A DNA stretch of 64,000 bases from Haematococcus lacustris (lineage: Eukaryota > Chlorophyta > Chlorophyceae > Chlamydomonadales > Haematococcaceae): contig JASKMD010000219.1 of NCBI GenBank assembly GCA_030144725.1, forward strand, positions 62,001 through 126,000. The letters run 5' to 3'. The position numbers were made by a program, and so were the translations under genes. Positions 39,767 through 64,000 of the stretch are shown here, in pieces. The notes below the pieces were generated by a model, which was not told where the DNA came from, made no database searches, and saw nothing but the letters and a program-made list of their open reading frames with translations. Each line of letters starts with the position of its first letter. Positions within the stretch are counted from its first letter, which is position 1.

Positions 39767-40823
39767 CCAGAACCTTTGTCGCGGAATCACAGGCCCATCC
39801 TGTATGTCGCTCTGCGCATGTTGTTAGTGATGCGCAGCAGCGATGGAGCACAGCAGGGCGTAGTGAGAGCGGCCTTAAGAAAAATCAACGAGCCCGGGCC
39901 GGCGAGGCAGGTGATGTACAAAAAGAATAGCACTGCGCAATGGCCTTCTCGCATGCCTTCCGCCCATCTGTAGGTCTGCCTGCAAGCCAGCATCCCAACT
40001 GGCTATGTGCCAATCCCCACTTTGTTCCTATTGATGTAGCTATGATTGATGTAGCTATGCCAAGCATGTCAGTCTTGGTAGCAGGCATCCACAAGATGCC
40101 TGCAGACATCGGCCCGACGGTAATGGAGGGGGCCCGCTGCCATGATTTTGCTACCTTGCGATGGAACTGCCGTGATCTTCGTGCATCTGATGCTCGTCTA
40201 CTTGATCTTTTGACATAGCGTCTATGCATTAGCACTTGACGCCTGCTTAAATGTGTTGATGCCCGTTGGATAGAAGGCTGCGACAGCCATTGGAGTCTTT
40301 AGGGTGTGACATGTGAGAGTGTACATCCCATGTACATGGAGAGCTTGTGTTTCGGTGTCTCCACATGCGCAGCCACATGTCACCCCGCAGCTGTCTCAGT
40401 CGCAGAGCGCAATCAGCAAGACTGGTAAGCTGTCTCCTGGTCTTTCCGAAATGTCGTCGCTGCACGCGGCCAAAGTCCAGCAAACATCACAGCGCGAGCT
40501 AGCTGATGCTGTAGGCGGCTTAACGAGGATGTGAGAGCACACGAATACTTCTGTAGTAGCGAGGTATCGCTGCAGTGGTGGGCGGCACAGCGGGGCTTTG
40601 CCACCTCCCTACAGCCATTACCCGCTTTGTGTCGACACTGTTGAGCATCAGCCCTCTTGTCCCTCACTAGGACCTCCATTTGAGCCGGACCAGTTGTGGC
40701 CACTAGCGTCCACTAGCGGGAATACTAGGAACCCACTAGTGGCCCGACTCAAATGGTGTGAATGGGCTGTGTGGAGTATACCCAATGCACATGGACATGG
40801 TGCACTCGTGCCTACCAACTACA
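39767..40823. other. Upstream region of the kinase gene
   Basis: About 1.06 kb with no supported gene. Together with 41949-42313 it forms the divergent region between the kinase (minus) and CCAR-like gene (plus). A plus-strand open stretch at about 40393-40534 (SQSQSAISKTGKLSPGLSEM) is protein-like but unplaced. Confidence 0.45.
40677..40755. repeat. Imperfect inverted repeat with CCACTAG core
   Basis: The arms CATTTGAGCCGG and CCGACTCAAATG pair over 12 bases with one mismatch. CCACTAG recurs three times inside. It lies about 120 bases beyond the 3' side of the minus-strand Fanzor-like fragment, where a transposon end or guide RNA would be expected, or it may be an unrelated MITE. Confidence 0.6.
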
Positions 40824-40879
40824 CTATTGCCTGACCGCTAGGGCTATTGTATTTAGTTGGCATGTCTTGCATGCACTAA

Positions 40880-41948
40880 TGTAAGCTGATGACAGCTCAA
40901 AGGGAGACACACTCTGCTGTGCCTCAGCAGTCTGCTGCTGCTGCTGGGCCTTGGGTGGCTTGTCTTGCACCCCCTTGTAGCCCAGGCCAGGGTACGCCTT
41001 GCCCTTGGCTGGCAGCTTCCCCTGCTCTGGCCACCAGCACAGCTCCAGTGGGCTCCACATGCTCTCCCCAGTGCGCTGCATGTTTAGCGCTGCACTGCAG
41101 TCCCTGTCCAGCCACCTGCCTGGCTATGGGGTTGGCTTGGCTTTGGCAGCCTTGCCCTTGCTCAGCTCAGTTGCCTGCTCAGCCTTGGTGGGCTGGGTGG
41201 ACTCAGCTGCCTGCTCCGCCTCGGGGCGCTTGCTGCGCTTGGCTGGCGGGAGAGTGCTGGGCCCTGGCTCTGAGGCTGCTGGCTGCGGGGCCGCCTAGCT
41301 GCATGGGGCCTGTGGAGGCTTGCGGGGGCCACTACTGGGCACCACATCAGGCCCCGCACTGGCTGGTCACGCTGCTGGCTCCATGCTGGGCACAGCAGCC
41401 GGATGTCCACCTGCCCTGCTGGGGGCTTCCAGGCTGCACGCATGGTGGGCTATTCATGGTCCAGCTCCTCACACGGCTGCTGGCCACCCACTGCTGAGCT
41501 GACCCGGGTGGTGCGATGCTCATCCACAAGCACCACCCTGCCCCGACGCTGGTCTGTGCCCCTGGGCCTGCACACCACCTTGCAGCAGGCCCGCAGCACC
41601 GCATCAGCACCCCGACCTCCCGCCGTGCCAATGCCAGCTGCGCCAGGCATGCACACAAGGCTCACACATGATGGCTGACGTGGTGGCACCAGCTTAGGGA
41701 TGGCACTGTCAACTACTCGTAGGTGGGGTGGGGGGCTGTTTCCACTGCTCTAGACAACGGCACACATGCACCGCATGGCGCATGCGGCAGGGCAGGGGCA
41801 GTGTGTCCTGCAGGGACCCTCGCTTCTTCATGCCTAGCAGACGGCGGTGCTTGTCAACCTCCTTCATCAGGTCAGCCACATGCCCCTTGTCCAGGTTGCC
41901 GGCCTGCAGCTCCGAGCTCTTGGTGTCGATGCCATACCCACACGCCAT
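40880..41948 (-). pseudogene. Fanzor/TnpB-like fragment lacking the RuvC-I region
   Basis: The minus strand shows MACGYGIDTKSSELQAGNLD and HRRLLGMKKRGSLQDTLPLP (41948-41760), then AAGIGTAGGRGADAVLRACC (about 41660-41580), VLVDEHRTTRVSSAV (about 41545-41500), VRGLMWCPV (about 41360) and RWLDRDCSAALNMQRTGES (41117-41061) followed by PLELCWWPEQGKLPAKGKAY. These are the same family blocks as in the copy at 7003-9496. The VGVDPGVT block (RuvC-I catalytic Asp) is absent between 41760 and 41680, pointing to an internal deletion. There is an in-frame TAG at 41124-41126 and further frame changes. No functional product is expected. Confidence 0.75.
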
Positions 41949-42313
41949 CCTGATGAACAGCTGCGCCTCCTCCCCGCTCCAGCTTAACCAGGCCCTGGCT
42001 GTTTTAGCGTACAGCGTGACAAAGCACTCTGCATGTGCACGCGGGGCGGGGCGGGGCGGGGCGGGGCGGGGCGGGGCGGGGCGGGGCGGGGCGGGGCGGG
42101 GCGGGGCGGGGCGGGGCGGGGCGGGGCGGGGCGGGGTGGGGCGGGTTCAAAAGTGGCGCTGGCATCCTCACATGGGCACTGCCTACCACAGCCGTCACCG
42201 TTGACATTGACAGATTGGGGCTTTGTTTCTTTGAATGATCAATAAACGTGTGATCTGCCCAAAGAATTGCCCCAAGCTCCATCTTCGTTGCTTGCTGATT
42301 GATTGCCAAGGCA
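41949..42313. promoter_or_regulatory. Upstream region of the CCAR-like gene with GGGGC repeat
   Basis: The region just upstream of the CCAR start. It contains a GGGGC array (about 42036-42145) and an AT-richer stretch. No specific promoter element was recognised. Confidence 0.4.
42036..42145. repeat. GGGGC pentamer repeat, about 21 copies
   Basis: Perfect GGGGC array about 170 bases upstream of the CCAR start codon, G-rich on the coding strand and so able to form G-quadruplexes in DNA or 5' RNA. Confidence 0.95.
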
Positions 42314-57606
<15,293 letters not shown>

Positions 57607-57823
57607 ATATACCACGGTGTGCTCCTTTCAAGGATGCGACCTACGCTGTGCATAGCACAAGCGTGTAAGCAAGTCAGCAGTATCACACGGAAATAAAACA
57701 ATGCACGACATGTTGAAAGCCATTGGTGCCAGCGGGTTATAAGTAAATGTGGCGGAAGTGCAGCATAAATTAACAATTCCGGCGTTGTTGCGACACATGT
57801 AGCGAGCATGCATGACAGGGAAT
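57607..57823. other. Short convergent intergenic region
   Basis: Only 217 bases separate the stop of the CCAR-like gene and the stop of the minus-strand gene at 57824. TGTAA at 57664-57668 is a plausible CCAR polyadenylation signal. The minus-strand stop codon itself lies within TGTAA. Confidence 0.5.
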
Positions 57824-60800
57824 TTACAGGTCCGGGATGTGAATGCCTCGTGCCCGCGCATTGTCCAGCAACTCTTGCACGTCTTTGCCCTGCCGCAACG
57901 CGACGCTCTCTAGCTCACGCCGCGTCATCGTACGAACACCCGTGGCTGTGACCGCCATCCCCGCTGCCAGACCTCCCTCCTTGGGCTCGTTCAACCTTCG
58001 TCTCATGTGAGTGATGTGAGACAGGAGTGGTGGCAGCATTGGACAGAAACTGATGACCATCAGCGAGAAGCAGCGTGTCGACGTCTGGCCCAGCATCAGC
58101 AACTTGCACATTCATGTCGGCCGCGGAATGGGCGACGTCGGACGTGGGACGCGCCCAACCGCTGCCCCATGCCCGCGACTTCCTTTCCAGTCTCAATAGT
58201 TACGGGCCGGAGCGGTCGGAGCGGAGCATCGGCCCGGGGCAGCGGCAGTAGGCGCGCCGGACCTCGGGTTCCCGCGACCCCCGCTCCCGGAGGCCATGGT
58301 GCAACCTCCATCTTGGTCTGGCGAGGCACGCGAACACGCGGCGCAGACGCTGACACAATAGGTGAAGGTGCAGCCGATGGTTGCGGTTTTCGCGTGGGAA
58401 CGACAATGTTTGCATCCACTTCAACCGTCCAGCGCGATGCTGGCACAGCGTCAAGCTGCCGGCGATGCATCTCTCGCTCTTCCGCTGCCCGCCTCTTCTT
58501 CTTCCGCCGAACCTTGCCACTCGTCAGGGGTCCACCCCATCCTCTTCGATGTCCACACCCGGGTCGCGCGGCCGGCCGCTGGACGTTACCGGAACCGCTT
58601 CGCACAGGTCCGCTGTTGCGAGTACTAGCAGCAACAGCTTGGACGCGCCTCCTCCCACCTAAGCCTCGGACAGCCCTGACCTTTTGGAAGCGGGTTTGCC
58701 TGGTCCTCATTGACCTCCCCTCTGTTGATAGCCCCTGCATCACCCATCCTTGCCCCAGCGCCTTGCACACCGCCTTGATCCCGTCTAGGCCTGGACAGTG
58801 GCTGCACCGGCTGCTGCTTCAGCTCAGACTCAATGCGTGCCTTGGCAGCTGAGACCATGGAACGATGTGGCAGCCGGATGCCCACCTCAGCTGCCACTTC
58901 TGCAGGTATGATAACGCCTGCAGCAGATGATACACAAAGTACAAACTGGGAGGTGAAAACGCATGGCCATTGCTCGCCCTCCCCTGCCCCTGCCCTGCCC
59001 CTGCCCCTGCCCCTGCCCCTGCCCCTGCCCCTGCCCCTGCCCCTGCCCTTGCCCTTGCCCTTGCCCTTGCCCTTGCCCTTGCCCTTGCCCCTCCCCCTCC
59101 CCCTCCCCCTCCCCCTCCCCATCCCCCTCCCCTCCCCCTCCCCCTCCCCCTCCCCCTCCCCCCTCCCCCTCCCCCTCCCCCTCCCCCTCCCCCTCCCCTC
59201 CCCCTCCCCCTCCCCCTCCCCCTCCCCCTCCCCCCTCCCCTCCCCCTCCCCCTCCCCCTCCCCCTCCCCCTCACCCAGTGCCAGCGCCTCAGCCATGAGC
59301 TGCTGCGGGTCCAGCCCCTCATCCAGGGCGCCCTCCCACAGGGCCTGCAGCTGCTCTGACGTCACGCGGGTGCGGGGCGGGCCAGCAGGGACCCACCTCC
59401 TCCTCAGCAGACACAGGCCTGAGACCAGGAGGGGCACCCTGGCCACCCCCCTCCCCCACACCCTTAGCCCCAGGCCCCACCCCCTGCCCCCTCCATCCCC
59501 CCTCCTGCCCCCCTCCCTGCCAGCCCGTCCCTGCTGCTTGGCTTCCCCGCCCCCCCCACTCCCCCCCTGACGCCATGCCAGGGGGGTGGGGGGTGGGGGG
59601 CTGACCTTGCTGCCCTTGTAGGCCTCCCCCCTCCACCGCCCCTGCCCCCTGGGCCCACTCCTGGTCAGGGTCCGCCCCCCCCAGCAGCTTCCTCGGCATC
59701 CTGCTGCCGCAACTTGCTGCTGCTGCTGCTGCACCTCATGGGCCACTCGGCTGCGGTGACCCTCAGGCAGCTTGTTCAGGTCCACGAACTTCACATTCTT
59801 ACCTGCGCAGGGACATGGCACAACCACCTTTGCTCACACTGGCGCTCGTATGTCACACTCCTTACCTCACTCACATGTCACACCCCCCACTTCGCACACA
59901 TGGCACACTGCTGGCCACTTTCACTGCTCATGAACCTACATTGCCTTAGGCATTGAAACACACATTGCTGAGGGAGCAGGTCAGGTCACACCACGTCAGG
60001 TCAGGTCACACCAAGGTCAGATCAGGTCACACCAGGTCACACCAGGTCAGGTCAGGCTGTTATGCAGTTGTCATGCCGCATGGACCTGCCTTCCAGTGCT
60101 CGCAGCACCTCAGGCCTCAGCCCCAGCAGGGGGGCAGGCATGCCCATCGTGGCCGCCACAGCAGCAGCAGCAGGGGAGGTCCTTAGGCCCCCTAGGCCCC
60201 CTAGGCACTGCTGCTGCTGCTGCTGCTGCTGGCAGCCAGGGTGGGGTCAGAGGGGGGGGCTGGGCCATACACCTGAGGCCCCCCCCCGGGGCTGGCGCTG
60301 GGTGCAGAGGGGGGAGGAGGGGGAGGAGGGGGAGGAGGGGGTGAGGGTGGGGGTGGGGTGGGGAGGGGGAGGAGGGGGAGGTTGCCGAGGTAGCGCCTGC
60401 CCGTCTGAAGGGGTGGGAGGTGAGGCTGCGGTCTGGCCTCAGCCCCGGCCCTTGAGGAGGTGAGGTCAGGCGGTTAGGAGTGCTGTACCCTGGGGGGGGC
60501 GGCAGCAGCACCCTGGGGGGGGGGGGGGGGGGCGGCTGCGGAGGCGAGGGGGCGGGGGGGGGCATGCGCATGCCTCTGGACTTCAACACGCCAAGGCCTG
60601 GGTGATGAGTCGAGGGGGCGGGGAGAGGGGGAGGAGGAGGAGGGAGAGGGGGGGGGGGAGAGGGGGGTGCCCTTGTGCCCCTGCAAACAGTCTCTGCCCC
60701 TGCCCCCCCTGCCCCCCTGCCCGCCCCTGCTGCCCCTGTCCCCCCCCCTTGCTCCCCCTGCCCCCCCTGCAAATTGCCCCAGTGCCCCAGCAGCCACTGA

Positions 60801-61200
60801 GCTGCTTGTAGTCCCGCCTGCAGAGCCACTGGCAGCCATTGAGTCTGCTGCCGCGCCAGCCTTGGCAGTCGGAGGGGTGGACTGAGGGGGCGGCTGGGGT
60901 GGCTGAGCAGCAGGCTGAGGTAGCTGAGGTGGGGTAGCTGAGGGGGTGCTGAGGTGGCAGGCGGCTCAGCAGGTGGCTGGGGTGGGCTGAGGTGCTGCTG
61001 CTGTGCTGTAGGCGGCAATCAATGAGCGCTTTGAGCTGCTCTGGCCCCGCCCCCGCTGCCATGGCGGCCTGCAGCTGGGTCAACACTGAGTCCAGCACCC
61101 GGGGGGGGGGGCGGGGAGGGCGGCAGTGCTGCTGCTGCTGCTGCTGCTGCTGTGGTTGCAGGGGCTGCTGCTGGATGCCCTGTTGATGCAAAGGTAGGCT
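57824..61200 (-). CDS. Unrecognised multi-exon gene, basic/low-complexity protein
   Basis: Protein-like minus-strand blocks suggest one gene. Listed 5' to 3': from 61179 (GIQQQPLQPQ..., then VLDSVLTQLQAAMAAGAGPE and QLKALIDCRLQ); about 60177-60093 (AAAAVAATMGMPAPLLGLRP, EVLRALE); 59802-59606 (KNVKFVDLNKLPEGHRSRVA, ending YKGSK); about 59391-59283 (VTSEQLQALWEGALDEGLDP, QQLMAEALALG); about 58915-58640 (VIIPAEVAAEVGIRLPHRSM); 58560-58130 (a basic KVRRKKKRRAAEEREMHRRQ segment); and the last exon from about 58010 (RRRLNEPKEGG..., RELESVALRQGKDVQELLDN) to a TAA at 57826-57824. Some joins are unproven and the 5' end is unresolved near the assembly gap. The basic stretch suggests a nuclear protein, but no family was recognised. 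Confidence 0.5.
58977..59275. repeat. CCCCTG / CCCTTG / CCCCTC hexamer tract
   Basis: Compound hexamer array in an intron of the minus-strand gene. Long Pro/Ser/Leu or Gly/Arg/Glu frames across it are artefacts. Confidence 0.9.
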
Positions 61201-61327
61201 GTGGGGGGTTGCTGGTGAAGGGGGGGGTGGGGGGCTGGGAGGGTAGGTCCAGTTCCCCGCCCGCCCGCTGTCCCCCCTCCCCTGCAGCTGCCAGGGGGTC
61301 ATGGCCAAGGTAAGGGGGAGCCAGCAG

Positions 61328-61827
61328 NNNNNNNNNNNNNNNNNNNNNNNNNNNNNNNNNNNNNNNNNNNNNNNNNNNNNNNNNNNNNNNNNNNNNNNNN
61401 NNNNNNNNNNNNNNNNNNNNNNNNNNNNNNNNNNNNNNNNNNNNNNNNNNNNNNNNNNNNNNNNNNNNNNNNNNNNNNNNNNNNNNNNNNNNNNNNNNNN
61501 NNNNNNNNNNNNNNNNNNNNNNNNNNNNNNNNNNNNNNNNNNNNNNNNNNNNNNNNNNNNNNNNNNNNNNNNNNNNNNNNNNNNNNNNNNNNNNNNNNNN
61601 NNNNNNNNNNNNNNNNNNNNNNNNNNNNNNNNNNNNNNNNNNNNNNNNNNNNNNNNNNNNNNNNNNNNNNNNNNNNNNNNNNNNNNNNNNNNNNNNNNNN
61701 NNNNNNNNNNNNNNNNNNNNNNNNNNNNNNNNNNNNNNNNNNNNNNNNNNNNNNNNNNNNNNNNNNNNNNNNNNNNNNNNNNNNNNNNNNNNNNNNNNNN
61801 NNNNNNNNNNNNNNNNNNNNNNNNNNN
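61328..61827. other. Assembly gap (500 N)
   Basis: Exactly 500 undetermined bases. The distance and relationship between the minus-strand gene and the retrotransposon to the right are therefore not known. Confidence 1.
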
Positions 61828-62157
61828 CTCTGGAAGAGATTGCCGCTTCGCGTCGTCTGGGCTGTCTCGTGAATGCGAGCCGTCGCGGGACGCGGGTTAC
61901 ACGTGTAGTGTGAGATTTGGCAGGTTAAAGACTAGCGACATTGCGTTCGTGAGTACAACTGGTTCGATCCCAGGGAGCCCCGTTCTAAGCTCTAGCCATT
62001 CTCGCAACACACCGCTGTAACCCAACACCCTAGTCGGAAGTCACCGCCTCGACTGGACCGGCCTTCGAGCTTGTGTCAAAAGGTCATCTGACGTTGCGTC
62101 CCCGCACGTTACAGCTGGTTTCCGACCCCGAGCATTTAAGCTCGCGGTCCAGTCAAC
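61828..62157 (+). promoter_or_regulatory. Retrotransposon leader / possible LTR remnant
   Basis: 330 non-coding bases before gag, less repetitive than the host DNA. GGTTCGATCCC at about 61961-61971 matches a tRNA T-arm/B-box consensus and could be part of a tRNA-derived sequence or a chance match. LTR boundaries and a primer binding site could not be fixed because the gap removes the left side. Confidence 0.45.
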
Positions 62158-63783
62158 ATGACTTCAACTACCCAAAATGTCGCTTCGGCGAATAAGACCA
62201 ATGGCGCCTCTGGCGTCCTTCCTCCAGCTTCAGCTGTTACAGCTACAGCGGAGACGGGTCCTGCACTCGGTGCAGCACCGGAGCCGGGCGAGTTGCCCGC
62301 TTCACTTCCCGCAGGAGGCCAACAGTTGGCTGAAGAAGAGGAGCTTCTGGACGAGTTTGGCCTGGACCAATTCGACAGCACTTCGACTCCAGTCGACGAG
62401 CTCAACGCGCAAATTGCCACCCTCCAGGCGCAACTGGTCGCAGCGCAGGCCAACAACCAGCAAGCTGGTTCGCTGGTGAGTCCTCTTGCTGCTAAGCGTG
62501 CTGCTAATGCTGCTTTGCTGCCAGCTAGCCCTAGTCCAGCTAAGAGGCCAGTCGAAGTAGCGTCGCAGCTAGTCAGGCCTTTGGCTGCTGCTCTGCGCGC
62601 ACTCCAACACTTGACTGCTGCAATGCACCAGCCTGTTGCGCAGAAAGATGTTGCCTCGGGTTCACCCGGCACTTCGAACCCTCGCACACTTGCTGCCGTC
62701 CGGGACAAGTATGCTGGGGTTAACCCCGCTGCTGCACCCCTGCCTGCCAATGCCACTGCTGTTGCTGGTCATGATTCCAACTCACGTCGCGGGTTGCCCG
62801 TGACTGAGCGGTGGACTGATGCCAGTTCGACCTCCGGTCGCCGTGCTCTGTCATTCCTGGAAGACCTTGAAGCACACTGTGTTGCACATGGCCTGGACCC
62901 TGCTCTTGCTCTGCCCTCTTTCCTGTCAGGCAAGGCCAGGGATGTCTGGTTCCAGTCTGTTAGGGACTCATATGCCCTGACCTACTCTGGCTACCCCACT
63001 TGGCACTACCTGTCTAAGCAGTTCCTTGAGTTTGTAGGGGAGGACCTGACCACTGATGCTGATGCAGCACGTGCTAAGCTCCTTGACTCCACTCACCTGC
63101 GCATGACTAATGGTGTTGCCCTGTCAGCATACATTACTGACTTCAGGAACACCCTCACCTTGGCTGGCAAGGACTGCATGACAGATTCCATGCTTGTGAA
63201 TGTCTTCCAGCGTGGCCTGTCAGCAGATCTGCGTGGTCCTGTTGCCAAGGATCTGCGTGCCCTTGTGGCCCCCACTTTGGATGAAGCCATTAAGGCTGCC
63301 ATCACCAACCACAAGGCCCTTGTGGCTGCTGCTGGCTCTGGTGTGCATCCTGCCTCAAGGCGCCCGGTTGCTGCTGTGCACCAGGTGGCCCAAGTGCAAC
63401 GTGGGCTGCAGAACCTGGCCAGGTTTCCTGGTCCACCTCCTGGGCGTCCTGCTGCTCCCTCTGCTGACAGTGAGGGTCCCCCTCCTGCCAGTGGCTACTG
63501 CTACCACTGTGGATTGTCATCCCACTGGACAAAGCACTGCAAGAGGAAGGCCTCTGGCATGAGCAAGGAAGAGGCCATGAAGGATGCTGGTACCTGGGAG
63601 CTGATGCAAGACCTGAAGAAGGGTGGCTCTGCCCCCTACAAGGCTGCAAAGCGTGACCGCAGCCCTGACCGTGGTGGTGACCATGCTGGTCCCTCCAGGC
63701 AGTACCAGGGTAGACGCCCTCAGACTGCCAGAATGGAGGCCAATGGCATGGTGAAGCACTTTCAGAAGTATCAGCGCAAATAG
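62158..63783 (+). CDS. gag: Retrotransposon Gag polyprotein, 541 aa, CCHC zinc knuckle
   Basis: Capsid/nucleocapsid precursor of an LTR retrotransposon, which packages the element RNA into particles. One uninterrupted frame from ATG 62158 to TAG 63781-63783. The N-terminal ~200 residues are Ala/Pro/Ser-rich with an acidic patch. The central region (about residues 215-400; RALSFLEDLEAHCVAHGLDP, FLSGKARDVWFQSV, FQRGLSADLRGPV) matches the Retrotrans_gag capsid pattern. A single zinc knuckle CYHCGLSSHWTKHC (C-x2-C-x4-H-x4-C) lies near residue 448, followed by a basic tail. The intact frame suggests a young copy. The same frame continues into protease beyond the TAG. Confidence 0.9.
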   Translation: MTSTTQNVASANKTNGASGVLPPASAVTATAETGPALGAAPEPGELPASLPAGGQQLAEEEELLDEFGLDQFDSTSTPVDELNAQIATLQAQLVAAQANNQQAGSLVSPLAAKRAANAALLPASPSPAKRPVEVASQLVRPLAAALRALQHLTAAMHQPVAQKDVASGSPGTSNPRTLAAVRDKYAGVNPAAAPLPANATAVAGHDSNSRRGLPVTERWTDASSTSGRRALSFLEDLEAHCVAHGLDPALALPSFLSGKARDVWFQSVRDSYALTYSGYPTWHYLSKQFLEFVGEDLTTDADAARAKLLDSTHLRMTNGVALSAYITDFRNTLTLAGKDCMTDSMLVNVFQRGLSADLRGPVAKDLRALVAPTLDEAIKAAITNHKALVAAAGSGVHPASRRPVAAVHQVAQVQRGLQNLARFPGPPPGRPAAPSADSEGPPPASGYCYHCGLSSHWTKHCKRKASGMSKEEAMKDAGTWELMQDLKKGGSAPYKAAKRDRSPDRGGDHAGPSRQYQGRRPQTARMEANGMVKHFQKYQRK

Positions 63784-64000
63784 GAGTTTGCTCAGCCAGT
63801 AAACCAAAACTGTGCTGAGTACTCTGAGGCATGCATTGTGTGTGAACCTGCTCATGTGCTGACTGCTGCACATGCTGATGGGGAATCCCTGCACTTTGCC
63901 TTTGCTGGTCACCTGAATGAGCACCCTGCACGTGTCCTGTGTGACACTGGTGCTACCCACAGCTTTGTCAGTGCATCATTTGTTGCTGCACATGCTGTAC
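63784..64000 (+). CDS. Retrotransposon protease (start of pol), in frame with gag after UAG
   Basis: After TAG 63781-63783 the gag frame stays open to the window edge (72 codons): EFAQPVNQNCAEYSEA, then VLCDTGATHSFVSASFV. DTGATHSFVS is the retropepsin active-site motif (catalytic Asp, D-T-G), so this is the N terminus of the protease-containing pol polyprotein. No separate ATG-led start is evident, so expression would need stop-codon readthrough or another mechanism. Partial at the right edge. Confidence 0.8.

Larger units (their letters stand above)
61828..64000 (+). mobile_element. LTR retrotransposon, 5' part (leader, gag, start of pol)
   Basis: Right of the gap lies a leader or LTR remnant (61828-62157), a gag gene (62158-63783) and an in-frame continuation with a retropepsin-type motif. 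The element runs off the right edge, so RT, RNase H, integrase and the 3' LTR are not visible. Gag-protease order fits both Ty3/gypsy and Ty1/copia; the class cannot be decided here. Confidence 0.8.

Noticed and set aside
41992..42309. Gly-Arg-Ala / Pro-rich ORFs at the GGGGC array (also at 43860-44161)
   Set aside because: Open only because of the pentamer; no coding evidence.

Overview
The window looks like nuclear DNA from a GC-rich, intron-dense green alga, most likely a chlamydomonadalean. A Haematococcus-type genome is my best guess, from memory of similar proteins. The evidence is GT-AG introns every 50-500 nt of coding sequence, very many CAG/CTG and G-rich microsatellites inside introns, TGTAA-type polyadenylation signals, and plant/algal protein families. 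No prokaryotic operons, rRNA or convincing tRNA genes were seen. Long open frames across the simple repeats are artefacts. The gene models below were assembled by hand from homology-like motifs plus splice-site phase agreement.

Layout. (1) Left edge to about 5.8 kb, minus strand: an APC-family amino acid permease (BAT1/GABA-permease type), 3' end beyond the window. (2) 7.0-9.5 kb, minus: a decayed Fanzor/TnpB-like RNA-guided-nuclease gene. (3) 9,876-29,236, plus: a 23-exon GRIP-domain golgin of about 3,063 aa, with 49 tandem 21-residue coiled-coil repeats kept in perfect register. (4) 30,817-39,766, minus, convergent with the golgin: a 13-exon TKL-like protein kinase of 534 aa with an N-myristoylation-type start. 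(5) 40.9-41.9 kb, minus: a second, deleted Fanzor-like fragment in the shared upstream region between the kinase and the next gene. (6) 42,314-57,606, plus: a 22-exon CCAR1/DBC1-like protein (S1-like, G-patch, RS, DBC1, SAP, EF-hand-like, coiled coil; about 1,294 aa). (7) 57,824 to about 61.2 kb, minus, convergent with CCAR: an unrecognised gene. (8) A 500-base assembly gap (61,328-61,827). (9) 61,828 to the right edge, plus: the 5' part of an LTR retrotransposon with gag, an in-frame UAG, then an aspartic protease.

The host genes do not form one pathway: amino acid transport, trans-Golgi tethering, signalling, and transcription/splicing co-regulation. The unusual content is the two Fanzor-family relics, a duplicated CCAR exon inside a kinase intron, a duplicated 21-nt microexon in the permease, the strictly periodic golgin repeat, and the gag-UAG-protease arrangement.
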